A stretch of DNA of 64,000 nt from Polyangium jinanense (lineage in GTDB: Bacteria > Myxococcota > Polyangia > Polyangiales > Polyangiaceae), in the NCBI RefSeq assembly GCF_028435365.1, contig NZ_JAGTJJ010000008.1, positions 177,411-241,410 of the forward strand. The letters are read 5' to 3'. This document shows positions 7,820 to 17,735 of this stretch, piece by piece; positions within the stretch are counted from its first letter, which is position 1, and every line of letters starts with the position of its first letter. The notes under the pieces were generated by a model that had not been told where the DNA came from, searched no databases, and saw only the letters and a program-made list of their open reading frames with translations. Position numbers and translations under genes: made by a program.

Positions 7820-8788
7820 ATGAGGCGCCGCACGTCGATCCTGCCGGTGTTGCTCCTCGCGCTCGTCTCGGGCGCGGCGCGAGGCGGCACGCCCGTGGAG
7901 TCGCTGCCCGTGCAGGCGCCGAGCGCGCTCTCGTCCGTCGCGGATTTCGAGCGACTCTTGAAGCGGATCGACGACGAGCAACGCGCCGTCGAGGTCGAGC
8001 TCGCGGGGATCGATCCGCACATCGAGACCTTGCGCAAGCGCATGCTGGCGCGCGGTCGGGCCTACTATCGCCACGTGCACGCGGGTCTCTTGCCCGTGGG
8101 GGAAGGGTTCGACGCGCTCGTCGATCACGCGGCGCGGGTCGAGCGGGTTCGTCGCGCCCTCGAGCGCGACATCGCCGATGAGAAGGCGCTACTCGAACGT
8201 CGCACCGAGCTCGAAGGTCGCATCCTGCGGCTCCGCGCCGAGCGCGCGCCGCTCGAGCTGCAGCGCGAGGCCATGATGCGGGCCAAGCGCGCGCTCGAAG
8301 CCGAAGACGAGCGCAGGGCGGCGTTCGCACGCGCCTTCGAATCGTCGTCACGCCCGGATTACGTGGCGATTTACGGCGCCGACAGCGGGCCTCGCGACGC
8401 GGACGCGCGCCTCGGGTTCGAGGCGCAGAAGGGTCGCCTGCTCTTCCCGGTCGCAGGGCGCGCCGAGGTGCGGCGCTCGTCGAAGCACGGCGTGAGCGGC
8501 GTCGAGCTCTTCACGCAGCCTGGCGCGGCCGTTCGCAGCGTCGCCGCGGGTCGCGTGGTGTTCGCGGATCGGTACGACAGTTACGCGCTCACGGTGATCG
8601 TCGATCACGGCGATCGTTACTACAGCGTGTACGCGAGCCTCGGCGGCACCGAGCTCCGCGCGGGTGATCCCGTGGCCGCGGGCGCGCGCGTCGGCACGGC
8701 GCCGACGGCAGGGCAGGGCGACACCGTGTACTTCGAGATCCGCCACGGCGCGACGCCGCTCGATCCCGGCCCCTGGCTCGGGCTCTAG
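7820..8788 (+). CDS. envC: EnvC-like murein hydrolase activator (degenerate LytM domain)
   Basis: Encodes 322 residues: a signal peptide (1-22), a long coiled coil (about 40-180), and a C-terminal LytM/M23-like domain (about 205-322). The LytM fold is recognisable from VRSVAAGRVVFADRYDSYAL, VIVDHGDRYYSVYASL, YFEIRHG and the terminal PGPWLGL, which closely follows E. coli EnvC. As in EnvC, the zinc-binding HxxxD pattern is not intact (VELFTQPGAAV at the first ligand position), so it should activate amidases rather than cut peptidoglycan itself. The coiled coil is the expected FtsX-binding part. It is the third gene of the ftsE-ftsX unit and ends 4 bases from the convergent sensor kinase gene. 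Confidence 0.88.
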   Translation: MRRRTSILPVLLLALVSGAARGGTPVESLPVQAPSALSSVADFERLLKRIDDEQRAVEVELAGIDPHIETLRKRMLARGRAYYRHVHAGLLPVGEGFDALVDHAARVERVRRALERDIADEKALLERRTELEGRILRLRAERAPLELQREAMMRAKRALEAEDERRAAFARAFESSSRPDYVAIYGADSGPRDADARLGFEAQKGRLLFPVAGRAEVRRSSKHGVSGVELFTQPGAAVRSVAAGRVVFADRYDSYALTVIVDHGDRYYSVYASLGGTELRAGDPVAAGARVGTAPTAGQGDTVYFEIRHGATPLDPGPWLGL

Positions 8789-8792
8789 CGCA

Positions 8793-10841
8793 TCACGCGA
8801 CCTCGGACGCGAGCGCGACGCCCCAGCGCGGCAGCGTCACCGTGAACGTCGAGCCCTCGCCCGGCTGGCTCTTCGCCGCGATCTTCCCGCCGTGCGCCTC
8901 CACGATCTGCTTCGCGATGAAGAGGCCGAGCCCGAGCCCTCCGTAGTGCTTGAGCGACACCGCGCGCTCGAACCGCTCGAAGATCCGCGCGCACGCCTCG
9001 GGCGCGATCCCCATCCCGTGATCCGTGACGGAGATCCGCGCCGCGTCACCGTCGTCCGTGATCACGACCTCGATGGGCCGGCCGCCCCCGTACTTCACCG
9101 CGTTCTCCAGCAGGTTCGAGAGAACCTGATCGATCCGCAACGGATCCCAGCGGCCGACGAGCGACGAACACGAACGCAGCTCGATCTTGGTGCCCGTCTC
9201 GTTCGACTCCGAAGCGAAGCGCTCGGTCACGTCGCGGGCGAGCGCGCAGAGGTCCACGGTTTCAGGCTCGATCGCGAGCTGACCGGCCGTGATGCGTGTG
9301 ACGTCGAGCAGGCTCTCCACGAGCCGCGTGAGCCGGAAGATCTGCCGCGAGCAGCGCTCGACGCGTCCGGTGAGTTGATCGTTCAGGAGCCCCGCGCGCT
9401 TCAGTGTGCGTTCGAGCCCTTCGAGCTGGAGCTGCAGCGGCGTGAGCGGGGTTCGAAGCTCGTGCGAGGCGATCATGAAGAACTCGTCGCGCGCGCGGAT
9501 CGCCTCCTGCGCCTCGCGGTAGAGGCGGGCGTTGTCGAGCGCGATGCCGAACCTGCGCCCGAGCTCCTGGGCCACGGCGAGGTCCGCCGGCGTGTACCGG
9601 CCTCGCGCCGCGCGACGCACGAGCTCGACCACGCCGAGCCTGCGTCCGCGCAGCTCGATCGGGACGCAGATGTACGAGATCGGCCCGAGCGAGCGCAAAA
9701 GCTCGGGGCTCGTCCCGAGCACGCGCGCCATGCAGGGGAGGTTCTCGATCACCTCGTGGAGGACCTTGCCGCCGCAGCGGAACGTGTAATCGGCGCCCTC
9801 GCGCCGCCCGATCGCGCGCGAGAGCTCCTTCGTGAGCTCTTCGTTCCCGATCTGGTTCGCGGCGGCGCAGACGACGAGGGCTCCCTGCTCGTTCGCGAGG
9901 TCCACCAAGCAGAGATCGCCGAGCAGCGGGATCGCGCGCTCGGTCGCCTTCTGCAGCGTGCCTTCGGTTTCGAGCGAGCTCGTGAGCAGGAGCGTTGTCT
10001 CGTCGAGGAACGCCTGGATCTCCTCGGCGCGCTTCTGCTCGGTGAGGTCTCGCATCACGGTGGCGAAGCCCCGCAGCTCGCCGTTCTCGTCGTGCACGGG
10101 CGAGAGCCGGAGCTCCGCGCGGAACTGCGAGCCGTCCTTGCGCACGAGAACGCCCTCGCCGAGGAAGTGGCCGTTGCGCTTGGCCCCGGCGAGCGCCTCC
10201 TCCGGGCTGCCCTGCTCGACGTCGCCCTCCGTGTAGAACGTCGACACGTGCGTGCCGAGGATCGCGCTCTGCTCGTGGCCCATGATCCGCGTCGCGCCGG
10301 CGTTCCAGCTCGCGACGCGCCCGTCGGGGTCGAGCATGAAGATCGCGTAGTCCTTCACGGACTCGACGAGCAGCCGGAAGCGCTTCTCGGCCTCCTCGGA
10401 GGCGCGCCGCCGCGCTTCCTCTTCGGCCAGCATCACCATCCGCGCGTGGAGCAGCCGATCCGTCTCGTGCTTGTAGAGCGCGATCTCGATCGCGCCGCGC
10501 AGCTCGCGCTCGTTGAACGGTTTGACCAGGTACCCGAAGGGACTCGTCGTCTTCGCGCGGACGATCGTCTCCTCGTCGGCGTACGCCGTGAGGTACACGA
10601 TCGGGATGTCGAGCTCCGCGCGGATCCGTTCCGCGGCCTCTACCCCGTCCATCGACCCTTCGAGGCGGATGTCCATCAGGACGAGATCGGGTCTCCGCGC
10701 GAGCACTGTTTCGATCGCGCGCTCGCCGGACGCAGCCGTGCCCGAGACTTCGTATCCCAGGGATCGCAGCGTGTTTTCGAGGTCCGCGGCGACGATCCGC
10801 TGATCCTCGACGATGAAGATCTTCCGCTTCGCGTCGCTCAT
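8793..10841 (-). CDS. hybrid sensor kinase: receiver-PAS-GAF-HisKA-HATPase
   Basis: Encodes 682 residues without membrane segments. Domains in order: an N-terminal receiver (about 1-125, phospho-acceptor D57 in LVLMDIRL, with [10 protein letters not shown] downstream), a PAS domain ([16 protein letters not shown]), a GAF domain (about 300-440), a HisKA domain with the phospho-acceptor His in ASHELRTPL, and an HATPase with N-box [10 protein letters not shown] and G-boxes DHGMGIAPE and [12 protein letters not shown]. It is probably a cytoplasmic kinase whose input is a phosphorelay into its receiver plus PAS/GAF ligands. I chose ATG 10841 because it overlaps the upstream kinase stop as ATGA. 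The upstream HisKA_2 kinase is thus a likely phosphodonor. Confidence 0.9.
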   Translation of the reverse strand: MSDAKRKIFIVEDQRIVAADLENTLRSLGYEVSGTAASGERAIETVLARRPDLVLMDIRLEGSMDGVEAAERIRAELDIPIVYLTAYADEETIVRAKTTSPFGYLVKPFNERELRGAIEIALYKHETDRLLHARMVMLAEEEARRRASEEAEKRFRLLVESVKDYAIFMLDPDGRVASWNAGATRIMGHEQSAILGTHVSTFYTEGDVEQGSPEEALAGAKRNGHFLGEGVLVRKDGSQFRAELRLSPVHDENGELRGFATVMRDLTEQKRAEEIQAFLDETTLLLTSSLETEGTLQKATERAIPLLGDLCLVDLANEQGALVVCAAANQIGNEELTKELSRAIGRREGADYTFRCGGKVLHEVIENLPCMARVLGTSPELLRSLGPISYICVPIELRGRRLGVVELVRRAARGRYTPADLAVAQELGRRFGIALDNARLYREAQEAIRARDEFFMIASHELRTPLTPLQLQLEGLERTLKRAGLLNDQLTGRVERCSRQIFRLTRLVESLLDVTRITAGQLAIEPETVDLCALARDVTERFASESNETGTKIELRSCSSLVGRWDPLRIDQVLSNLLENAVKYGGGRPIEVVITDDGDAARISVTDHGMGIAPEACARIFERFERAVSLKHYGGLGLGLFIAKQIVEAHGGKIAAKSQPGEGSTFTVTLPRWGVALASEVA

Positions 10842-12292
10842 GATTGCGTCGGGCTCAGGGGGAAACGCACCACGAACTTCGTGCCGGAGTCTCGCTGGAG
10901 CTCGATCGTCCCGTGGATCTGCTCCGCCAGGATGCACACGAGCTTGAGGCCCAGCGTGCCGGCGTCGCGGAAGTCGACGTCGGGCGGAAAGCCGATTCCG
11001 TCGTCCTCGACCTCGAGGACCACCTCGTCCCCGCGCCGTTTGAGCCCGACCCGCACCGTTCCATTTCGACCGTCCGGGAACGCGTGCTTGATCGCGTTCG
11101 AAACGAGCTCGTTCACCACGAGCCCGCACGTGATCGCCGCGTCGACGCCGAGCGGTACGCCCTCGGCGTCGAGGGCGAGCGCGACGTGATCGGGGCTCAC
11201 GCCGTACGTGTAGAGCAATCCCGCCGCGAGGCTCCGCAGGTACTCGGCGATCTCGACACGCGCGAGGTCCTTCGACTGGTAGAGCTTCTCGTGAAAAAGC
11301 GCGATCGATCGGACGCGCGTCTGGCTCTCCTTGAAGAGCTGCAGCGCGTGCGGGTCCGTGATCTGCCCCATCTGCAGGTTCAGCATGCTGGAGACGATCT
11401 GGAGGTTGTTCTTGACCCGATGGTGGATCTCCTTGAGCAAGACCTCCTTCTCCTGAAGCGAGGCGCGGAGCTTCTTCTCGACCATCTTGCGCTCGGTGAT
11501 GTCGCGGATCGCGGCCGCGACGAGCAGGCCCTCTTCCGTTTCGATGGGGCTCAAACTAATTTCGACGGGGAACTCGGTGCCGTCCTTGCGACGGCCGTAG
11601 AGCTCGAGGCCGGAGCCCATGGGGCGTACGCGCGGGTCGGAGAAGAAGCTCGCGCGGTGCTGGATGTGCCGGTCGTGGATGCGATCGGGGACGAGGGCCT
11701 CGATGGGCTGGCCGAGGAGTTCGGCGCGCGGGAAGCCGAAGACACGCTCGGTTTGCGAGTTGCAGAGGAAGATCTTGCCCGCGGCGTTGACGATGACGAT
11801 CGCGTCGGGCGCGGCTTCGAGGAAGCTCCGGAACTTCGCCTGCACGCGGTTGCGCTCGGTGACGTCGCGGATCGCCGCGGTGACGAGGATTCCGTCGCGC
11901 GTGCGGATCGGCGAGAGGCTGATCTCGACGGGGAACTCGGTGCCATCCTTGCGGCGCCCGTGCAGCTCGACGCCCGCGCCCATCGGTCTCGGGCGCGGCT
12001 CTTCGGCGTACTGCGTGCGGTGCTTGACGTGCTCGGACCGCAGGCGCTCGGGCACGAGGATGTCGATCGACTGACCGACGAGCTCGCCGCGCTCGTAGCC
12101 GAACATGCGTACGAGCTGGGTGTTGACGAGCATGATCGAGCCTGCGGCATCCACCATCACCATGGCGTCGGGCGCGGCCTCCAGGAGCTCGCGAAAGCCC
12201 TCCTGCGTGGCCGTCCTCGCCTCGTCTTCAGCCAATGCGCTGCCGTTCGCGCTCGGATGCACGAGTTGCACGGTTCCTGGTCTCCCCACCAT
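10838..12292 (-). CDS. PAS-PAS histidine kinase of the HisKA_2 type
   Basis: Encodes 484 residues. Two PAS domains with nearly the same sequence ([20 protein letters not shown] and [20 protein letters not shown]) occupy about 30-280; each ends in an [10 protein letters not shown] strand, so they arose by duplication. The transmitter has the HisKA_2 box [20 protein letters not shown] and a short HATPase ([38 protein letters not shown]). No transmembrane segment is visible, so it is a soluble sensor, perhaps of redox state or a small ligand. It overlaps the downstream hybrid kinase by 4 bp, suggesting a two-kinase relay. The start is ATG 12292; no strong ribosome binding site is seen. Confidence 0.9.
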   Translation of the reverse strand: MVGRPGTVQLVHPSANGSALAEDEARTATQEGFRELLEAAPDAMVMVDAAGSIMLVNTQLVRMFGYERGELVGQSIDILVPERLRSEHVKHRTQYAEEPRPRPMGAGVELHGRRKDGTEFPVEISLSPIRTRDGILVTAAIRDVTERNRVQAKFRSFLEAAPDAIVIVNAAGKIFLCNSQTERVFGFPRAELLGQPIEALVPDRIHDRHIQHRASFFSDPRVRPMGSGLELYGRRKDGTEFPVEISLSPIETEEGLLVAAAIRDITERKMVEKKLRASLQEKEVLLKEIHHRVKNNLQIVSSMLNLQMGQITDPHALQLFKESQTRVRSIALFHEKLYQSKDLARVEIAEYLRSLAAGLLYTYGVSPDHVALALDAEGVPLGVDAAITCGLVVNELVSNAIKHAFPDGRNGTVRVGLKRRGDEVVLEVEDDGIGFPPDVDFRDAGTLGLKLVCILAEQIHGTIELQRDSGTKFVVRFPLSPTQS

Positions 12293-12556
12293 GAACAGAA
12301 GGCCGTCGGGCTCGACCAGGGCACATCCGGCGGGCGAATACCGCTGGATTTCCGGCCCGGCCGTCGCTGATGTTTCGGCGCCGTACTACTTTGGATCCAT
12401 AGCGTGACGAGCGCCAAACGCTACCGCGCAGCACGGAGGAGCCTGTCGGATTGCGGCTTTGGTGGCAGGCGATCGGAAATGTGAAAACGGGTCGTTCGCA
12501 CGGCTCGTTCGCTCGCCCATGACGGACGCGAAGAGCTCCGCTAGAGAGCTTGGCTG

Positions 12557-13441
12557 ATGGCCTTCACCCGCCGCCGCGCCCTCCTCGGCCTCGCCGCGTT
12601 CTCGATCGGCGCCTGTCGCAGCAAGCAGACGCCGCCGTCGCCGGTGGACGGACTTCGCTGGAAAGACCTCTCTTTCACGCCGGAAGAGGAGCGCGCCCTC
12701 GTCCTCGCCGCGCCGTCCACGCGGCCTCTGCCTGTGCTCGTCGCGCTGCATGGTCGTGGCGAATCGGGGCGTGGGCTCGAGGTCGGCGCGTTTGCGTGGC
12801 GGGATGATTACGGCCTCGATCGGATCGATCGAAGGCTTCTCGCGCCGCCGCTGACAGGTGTGGATCTCGAAGGGTTTGTCCGACCCGACCGGCTCGCGCA
12901 GATGAACGACTCGCTCGCAAAACACCCGTACGAGGGGCTCGTCGTCGCGTGCCCGTACACGCCCGTCGTCGCGGATCGATCCGAGAAAGGCGCCGCGCCC
13001 TTCGGCCGATTCGTGACCGACGTGCTCCTGCCGCGCGTGCGCGCCGAGGCGAAGGCGTCCTCGGATCGCGCGGCGACGGGCATCGACGGCGTCAGCATGG
13101 GCGGACGGCTTGCGCTCTTCGTCGGGTTCGCGCACCCGGAGATCTTCGGCGCGGTCGGTGCGCTCCAGCCGGCGTTGAAGCCCGAGGAGGCCCCGGTCTT
13201 CGCCAAGCTCGCGCGTGCGGCCATGGACCGGCAGCCGTTCGCGCTGAGGATCGTGTCGAGCGACGACGATCCGTTCCTGCCAGCCGTGCGGGCGCTCTCC
13301 GCGGCGCTCGCAGAGGAAAAGGTCCCGCATCAGCTCGTCGTGACGCCGGGGCCGCACGATTACGCCTGGAACCGAGGGCCCGGTGGGGCCGAGATGCTGC
13401 TCTGGCACGAGCGCGTCTTGCGCGGCTTGCCCGCCCCCTGA
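12557..13441 (+). CDS. exported alpha/beta-hydrolase (esterase-like) lipoprotein
   Basis: Encodes 294 residues. The N-terminus TRRRALLGLAAFSIGAC combines a basic, Tat-like region with a lipobox ending at Cys, so it is probably a lipid-anchored periplasmic enzyme. The fold is an alpha/beta hydrolase of the polyhydroxybutyrate-depolymerase/esterase type: oxyanion strand PVLVALHGRGESG, nucleophile elbow GVSMGG, and a C-terminal catalytic His in GPHDYAWNRG. The acid is probably an Asp in IVSSDDDPFLP. The substrate is unknown. It is divergent from the kinase pair across a 264-base gap in which I see no other gene. Confidence 0.8.
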   Translation: MAFTRRRALLGLAAFSIGACRSKQTPPSPVDGLRWKDLSFTPEEERALVLAAPSTRPLPVLVALHGRGESGRGLEVGAFAWRDDYGLDRIDRRLLAPPLTGVDLEGFVRPDRLAQMNDSLAKHPYEGLVVACPYTPVVADRSEKGAAPFGRFVTDVLLPRVRAEAKASSDRAATGIDGVSMGGRLALFVGFAHPEIFGAVGALQPALKPEEAPVFAKLARAAMDRQPFALRIVSSDDDPFLPAVRALSAALAEEKVPHQLVVTPGPHDYAWNRGPGGAEMLLWHERVLRGLPAP

Positions 13442-13476
13442 GCGCCGCCGCGCACAAAGCATGGTAAGGCGTCGGC

Positions 13477-16278
13477 GTGGTCGACCCTTCGGCGCGAGCA
13501 GCGAGAACGCCCGGCGGCACGGACACGCCGAGCGGCTACGAGAACACCCTCCGTCCGCTCGCGCTCGCCTTTGGCCGCAGGCGCGGCGACGCCCGGCGCT
13601 TCGGCGGCAAGGCCACGAGCCTCGGGCGCCTCGTCCGTGAAGGCCTGCCCGTTCCGCGCGGCTGGGTCCTTCCCGCCGATCACTTCGACGCACTCGCCGA
13701 GACCACGCTCCCGCGCGGCCACGACCTGCCCACGCTGATCAAGCTCGCCGGCAGCCGCACGGGCATCGATCGCGCCGCGCGCGCCCGCGATCGCATCCAG
13801 GCGGCCCCGCTCGCCGCGCCGCTGCAAGCTGCGATCGAAGCGCTCTGGGCGGACGTCGGCGAGAGCGCGCCGTGGGGTCTCGCCGTGCGTTCGAGCGCGA
13901 CGTGCGAGGATGGCGAGGAGACGAGTTTTGCCGGGCTCGCGACCACGCTCCTCGGCGTGCGTGGGCCCGAGGGGCTCGCCGCGGCGATCAAGCAAGTGTG
14001 GGCGAGCGCGTTTTTGCCGCGCGCGATCGACTACCTCGCGCACCACGGCGTGCGTGACGTGGCCATGGCCGTGCTCGTGCAGGTGATGGCGCGCGCCGAG
14101 GCCGCGGGCGTCTTGTTCACCGCGCCGCCGCCGGGGCTCGCGGGCGAGCACTGGGGCGAGAACGAGCGGCTCGTCAACGTCACGCTGGGGCTCGGCGCGC
14201 CCGTCGTGGAGGGCGCGATGCCGACGGACTCGGTGCGCTTCGCGAAGGCGGGCGGCGTGGTCGCGACGGTCGTCGCCGAGAAGCGACGCGCGCTCGTCGT
14301 CGGCCCGCGTGGCATGGAGGAGGTCGCGATCCCCGAGGATCGCACGAGGCTACCCGCGCTCTCGCACGAGGCGATCGGGCAGCTCGGCGAGCTCGCGAGC
14401 CGGCTCGAACAAGGCGGCACCGGGCCCTTCGACGTGGAGTTCGCCGTCGAGCGGACGCCCGAGGGCAAGGATCAAGTGCTCCTCCTGCAGGTGCGTCCGA
14501 TCGGCGGCGGAGGTTTTCCCGAGGGCGGCGATGCGCAGACGGTCTGGTCACGCGCGAACGTCGGCGAGGCTTTGCCCGGCGCGGCGACGCCGCTCACGTG
14601 GTCGATCGCGCGGAGCTTCAGCGAGAAGGGTTTCCGTGAAGCGTTCGCCGCGCTCGGCTGTCGTGTTCCGCGCGGCGCGCACCTCGTCACCAACGTGCAC
14701 GGGCGCTTCTACCTGAACCTCACCGCGTTCATGCAAATCGCCGCGCAGGTTCCGCTGCTCTCGCCGCGTGCGCTTCTGCAAGCCTCCGGCGGCGCGGGCG
14801 AGGCCGCAATCGCGCTCCTCGAACGACAAACCGAGGACGTCTCGAAGCGCGGCTTCCTCGCGCGCCTGCCCGTCGTGGCCCCGCGCGTGCTCGCGAGCCA
14901 GGCGCGGCTCGAACGTGACGTCGCGAGTTACGAGGTCGAAGCCGAACGCGCGCGTCGCTCCCTCGCCGAGATGGACCTCGGCCTCCTGCCCGACGACGCG
15001 CTCGCCACCACGCTGCGCACCGCGAGCGCGCTGCTCGATCGCACGGGCACGTTGATGCTCTCGTGCGCCTCGGCCTCGCTCGCGAGCCACCTTGCGCTCG
15101 CGCGCCTGCTCGATCGTGTCGCCGCGCGCCGCTCGTCCGCGCGTGACGACGAAGACGCCGCGCTCGCGATGGATCCGCTCATGCCCCGGTCCCTCTCGAC
15201 CGGCACGTCTCTCGCGCATGCCCTCGTCGGCGGTGTTCGCGAGCTCGAAAGCGCGGGCCCCGGCGTTGCCCTCGCCCGCATCGCCGTGCGCGCGCGCGAA
15301 GAACCCGAGGCCCGCGAATGCCTCCTCGCCGGAAAAGTTCGCGCCCTGAACGATCTTCCCGACGGTCCCACGCGCCGCGAGCTCGAATCGTTCCTCGACA
15401 CCTTCGGCGACCGTGCCGTCCGCGAGGCCGAGCTCTCCACGCCGCGCTGGCGCGAGGATCCCACCGCGGTCCTCGCCATGCTCGTCGCTGCCCTCCGCGC
15501 GCCCGACAGCGACCCCGATCGCGCCCTCGCTCGTGCTCGCGCCCTCGCCGATCGCGAGATGGCCCAGCTCGAAACGCGCATCGGCCCGGCCGTGCTCTAC
15601 GCCGTCCGCGCCCTCGTCACGCGCACGCAGCGCTTCACGCGTCTCCGCGAGCGCATGCGCATGTGGGTCACGCGTGTCCTCGGCATGCTCCGCACCATCG
15701 CGCTCGACGTCGATCGACGCCTCCGCCGCATCGACCCCACCTTGCCCACGGGCGCCGTCTTTTTCTGCACCTACGACGAGCTCATCCTCGCGCTCCGCAG
15801 CGGCCGCGCCGAGATCGGCCACGTCGCGCGCCTCCGCCGCGCCGAGCACCTGCGCGATGCCCAGCGCCCCGATCCTCCGCCCACCTTCATCGGCCGCCCG
15901 CCGCCCGTCCAGCTCCCGCCCGCGTTTGGCCGCCGCCTCGTCGGCCTGCCGGCGTCGAGCGGCGTCGTCGAGGGCCGCGCGCGTGTCCTCGCGCCCGGCA
16001 CGAGCGGCCTCGACGCCGTCTGCGCCGGCGAGATCCTCGTCACGCGCACCACGGACGTTGGCCTCTCGCCGCTTTTCCTCGTCGCTGCTGCGGTCGTCAC
16101 CGAGCTCGGCGGCCCGCTCTCGCATGCGGCGATCGTCGCGCGTGAGTACGGCGTTCCGGCCGTCGTCAACGTCCCGGGCGCCACCGTCGCGATTCGCACC
16201 GGCGATCGTGTCCGTGTCGACGGCGACCGCGGGACGATTGAAATCTTCGGCGACGATGTCAGGTCCAAGGACACGTGA
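13477..16278 (+). CDS. PEP-synthase/PPDK-like phosphotransferase
   Basis: Encodes 933 residues. The N-terminal third is a PPDK_N ATP-grasp domain (FGGKATSLGRLVREGLPVP, then WGLAVRSSATCEDGEETSFAG, VLVQVMARAEAAGVLFT, and FDVEFAV). The C-terminus is a PEP-utiliser mobile domain with the phospho-accepting His in GGPLSHAAIVAREYGVPAV (H883). The ~450 residues between are divergent and lack the PEP-synthase TIM-barrel sequence, an arrangement closer to rifampin phosphotransferase or other small-molecule phosphorylating relatives than to true PEP synthase. It should move a phosphate from ATP through the His to an unknown acceptor. The start is GTG 13477. It overlaps the next gene by 4 bp. Confidence 0.8.
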   Translation: MVDPSARAARTPGGTDTPSGYENTLRPLALAFGRRRGDARRFGGKATSLGRLVREGLPVPRGWVLPADHFDALAETTLPRGHDLPTLIKLAGSRTGIDRAARARDRIQAAPLAAPLQAAIEALWADVGESAPWGLAVRSSATCEDGEETSFAGLATTLLGVRGPEGLAAAIKQVWASAFLPRAIDYLAHHGVRDVAMAVLVQVMARAEAAGVLFTAPPPGLAGEHWGENERLVNVTLGLGAPVVEGAMPTDSVRFAKAGGVVATVVAEKRRALVVGPRGMEEVAIPEDRTRLPALSHEAIGQLGELASRLEQGGTGPFDVEFAVERTPEGKDQVLLLQVRPIGGGGFPEGGDAQTVWSRANVGEALPGAATPLTWSIARSFSEKGFREAFAALGCRVPRGAHLVTNVHGRFYLNLTAFMQIAAQVPLLSPRALLQASGGAGEAAIALLERQTEDVSKRGFLARLPVVAPRVLASQARLERDVASYEVEAERARRSLAEMDLGLLPDDALATTLRTASALLDRTGTLMLSCASASLASHLALARLLDRVAARRSSARDDEDAALAMDPLMPRSLSTGTSLAHALVGGVRELESAGPGVALARIAVRAREEPEARECLLAGKVRALNDLPDGPTRRELESFLDTFGDRAVREAELSTPRWREDPTAVLAMLVAALRAPDSDPDRALARARALADREMAQLETRIGPAVLYAVRALVTRTQRFTRLRERMRMWVTRVLGMLRTIALDVDRRLRRIDPTLPTGAVFFCTYDELILALRSGRAEIGHVARLRRAEHLRDAQRPDPPPTFIGRPPPVQLPPAFGRRLVGLPASSGVVEGRARVLAPGTSGLDAVCAGEILVTRTTDVGLSPLFLVAAAVVTELGGPLSHAAIVAREYGVPAVVNVPGATVAIRTGDRVRVDGDRGTIEIFGDDVRSKDT

Positions 16279-16913
16279 AGAACCGCCGCCTCTTCCTCGC
16301 GCTCGGCCTCGGCGCTGCCCTCGGCGCTGCCGCTGCGCTTTCGCTCGCCGAGCCCTCCCGCGCGAAGGCGCCCGCCGCGCCCGAGCCTCCTCGGGGTGGT
16401 TTTCCCCCGGATCCGCCGGGCAATGCGTCGAAGAAGCAGTGGGTCTTCGACATCCAGGTCCAGGGCGGCAAGGCCTCGCTCCCGCGTGTTTCCTCGGTCC
16501 TCGTGAACACGCCGACGCCCACGGTGCGCATGATGGGCCGGTTCGCGGTCGAGTTCTGGGTCGGCAAGGAGCTGCTCGATCGGATCCGCTTCGACGTGCC
16601 GATGCTCGATCGCGACTCGAAGGATCGACGTCGCGGCCCCTTGCGCGGACCGGACTTCACGAACGTCTCCACGCGCCTCAAGGTGCGCATGGCCGATAGC
16701 CCCCGCGCTGCGTTCGTCGCGCTCGTCGACCGCGCCACGGGCGACGTGCAGCGCTTCGCCTGGCCGCCTGACGCCGAGGGCCGGCTCGCCCCGCTCGGCG
16801 CGTCGGCGGCGCCTGCGCAGGCCAAGGAGACGGCGTTCGACGCGGGTTCGCCGGGGGATTCCGGGGGTTTTGGGGATGCGGGACCGAGCGACGCGTCGGT
16901 GGACGGCCGGTAG
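16275..16913 (+). CDS. exported protein of unknown function
   Basis: Encodes 212 residues with a signal peptide (about 1-30, KNRRLFLALGLGAALGAAAALS). The central part (about 55-160) has alternating hydrophobic strands (KQWVFDIQVQGGK, FAVEFWVGKELLDRIRFDV) suggesting a beta-sandwich; the C-terminus is a low-complexity Ala/Gly/Asp tail. I recognise no family. Its GTG start overlaps the TGA stop of the PEP-synthase-like gene, so the two are translated together and may share a pathway. Confidence 0.7.
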   Translation: MKNRRLFLALGLGAALGAAAALSLAEPSRAKAPAAPEPPRGGFPPDPPGNASKKQWVFDIQVQGGKASLPRVSSVLVNTPTPTVRMMGRFAVEFWVGKELLDRIRFDVPMLDRDSKDRRRGPLRGPDFTNVSTRLKVRMADSPRAAFVALVDRATGDVQRFAWPPDAEGRLAPLGASAAPAQAKETAFDAGSPGDSGGFGDAGPSDASVDGR

Positions 16914-16970
16914 GGTTTCTTTTCGGCAGAAGTTCCATGCCGTCCGGGGCTGAGGTAGGCTGCTCGGGCC

Positions 16971-17660
16971 ATGGCAAGCCGTCTGCTCGTTGCCTCCCTC
17001 GTGATCTCTTCGCTCGCGCTCGCCGGAACGGCGCTCGGCCAGGGTGCGGCGCCTGCGAAACCCGACGCGGCCAAGCCTGCTGCCAAGCCCGCCGCGGGCG
17101 CGGCGGCTCCGACGGCCCCGACGGCGCCGGCAGGCCCGCTCAAGGATCCCCAGAACAAGATGGGGATCAGCCCCTACATGGAGGCGATCAAGAAGGGCGA
17201 GGACGCGTTCGTCGCGCGTGATTTCCCGAGCGCGGTGACGGCGTTCCAGGACGCGATCAAGGTCGACTCGACGAAGATGCTCGCCTTCTACCGGCTCGGC
17301 GAGGCGCAGCTCGCCTCGGGCAAACCCGAGGAGGCCGAGGCCGTGTGGAGCGCCGCGCTGAACAAGGACGGCCCTGCGGATCTCAAGTCGAAGGTGCTCT
17401 TCGTTCTGGCCGACCTGCGCGAGCGTCAACGCAAGCTCGACGTGGGCAAGGAGGCGTGGGCGAAGTACGCCCAGTTCCTCAAGGACCAGGCCGACGCGAA
17501 GGGATACGCGGGCACGCCCGAAGAGCGGCAGAAGGTCATCGACCGCCGCGTGAAGGACGAGAAGGACTACGCCGCCGTGAAGGAGCGCATCCAGAAGCGC
17601 CAGGCCGAGCGTGAAAAAGAGGCGGAAGAGAACGCCAAGAAGGACAAGCTCAACAAGTAA
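16971..17660 (+). CDS. exported TPR protein
   Basis: Encodes 229 residues. A signal peptide (about 1-23, ending ALG) is followed by a Pro/Ala-rich linker (about 25-60), then two or three tetratricopeptide-like helical repeats (GEDAFVARDFPSAVTAFQDA, FYRLGEAQLASGKPEEAEAV, and VLFVLADLRERQRKLDVGKE). The C-terminal ~50 residues are a highly charged Lys/Glu helix. It probably works as a periplasmic scaffold; nothing identifies a partner. It is convergent with the hbd gene, and a strong hairpin lies between them. Confidence 0.8.
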   Translation: MASRLLVASLVISSLALAGTALGQGAAPAKPDAAKPAAKPAAGAAAPTAPTAPAGPLKDPQNKMGISPYMEAIKKGEDAFVARDFPSAVTAFQDAIKVDSTKMLAFYRLGEAQLASGKPEEAEAVWSAALNKDGPADLKSKVLFVLADLRERQRKLDVGKEAWAKYAQFLKDQADAKGYAGTPEERQKVIDRRVKDEKDYAAVKERIQKRQAEREKEAEENAKKDKLNK

Positions 17661-17683
17661 CGACTCGTTGGAGCTCAAAACGA

Positions 17684-17714
17684 AAGGCCCGCCGGCGTGA
17701 AGCCAGCGGGCCTT
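17684..17714. terminator. bidirectional terminator between TPR gene and hbd
   Basis: AAGGCCCGC (17684-17692) pairs with GCGGGCCTT (17706-17714). The stem continues inward through a C/A mismatch to GGC/GCC, leaving a 5-base loop. It is flanked by AAAACGA on one side and TTCGTGTTTTGG on the other, so each strand has a short T-rich tract after the stem. It lies between two convergent genes. Confidence 0.8.
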
Positions 17715-17735
17715 CGTGTTTTGGTCCGCGTCGGG

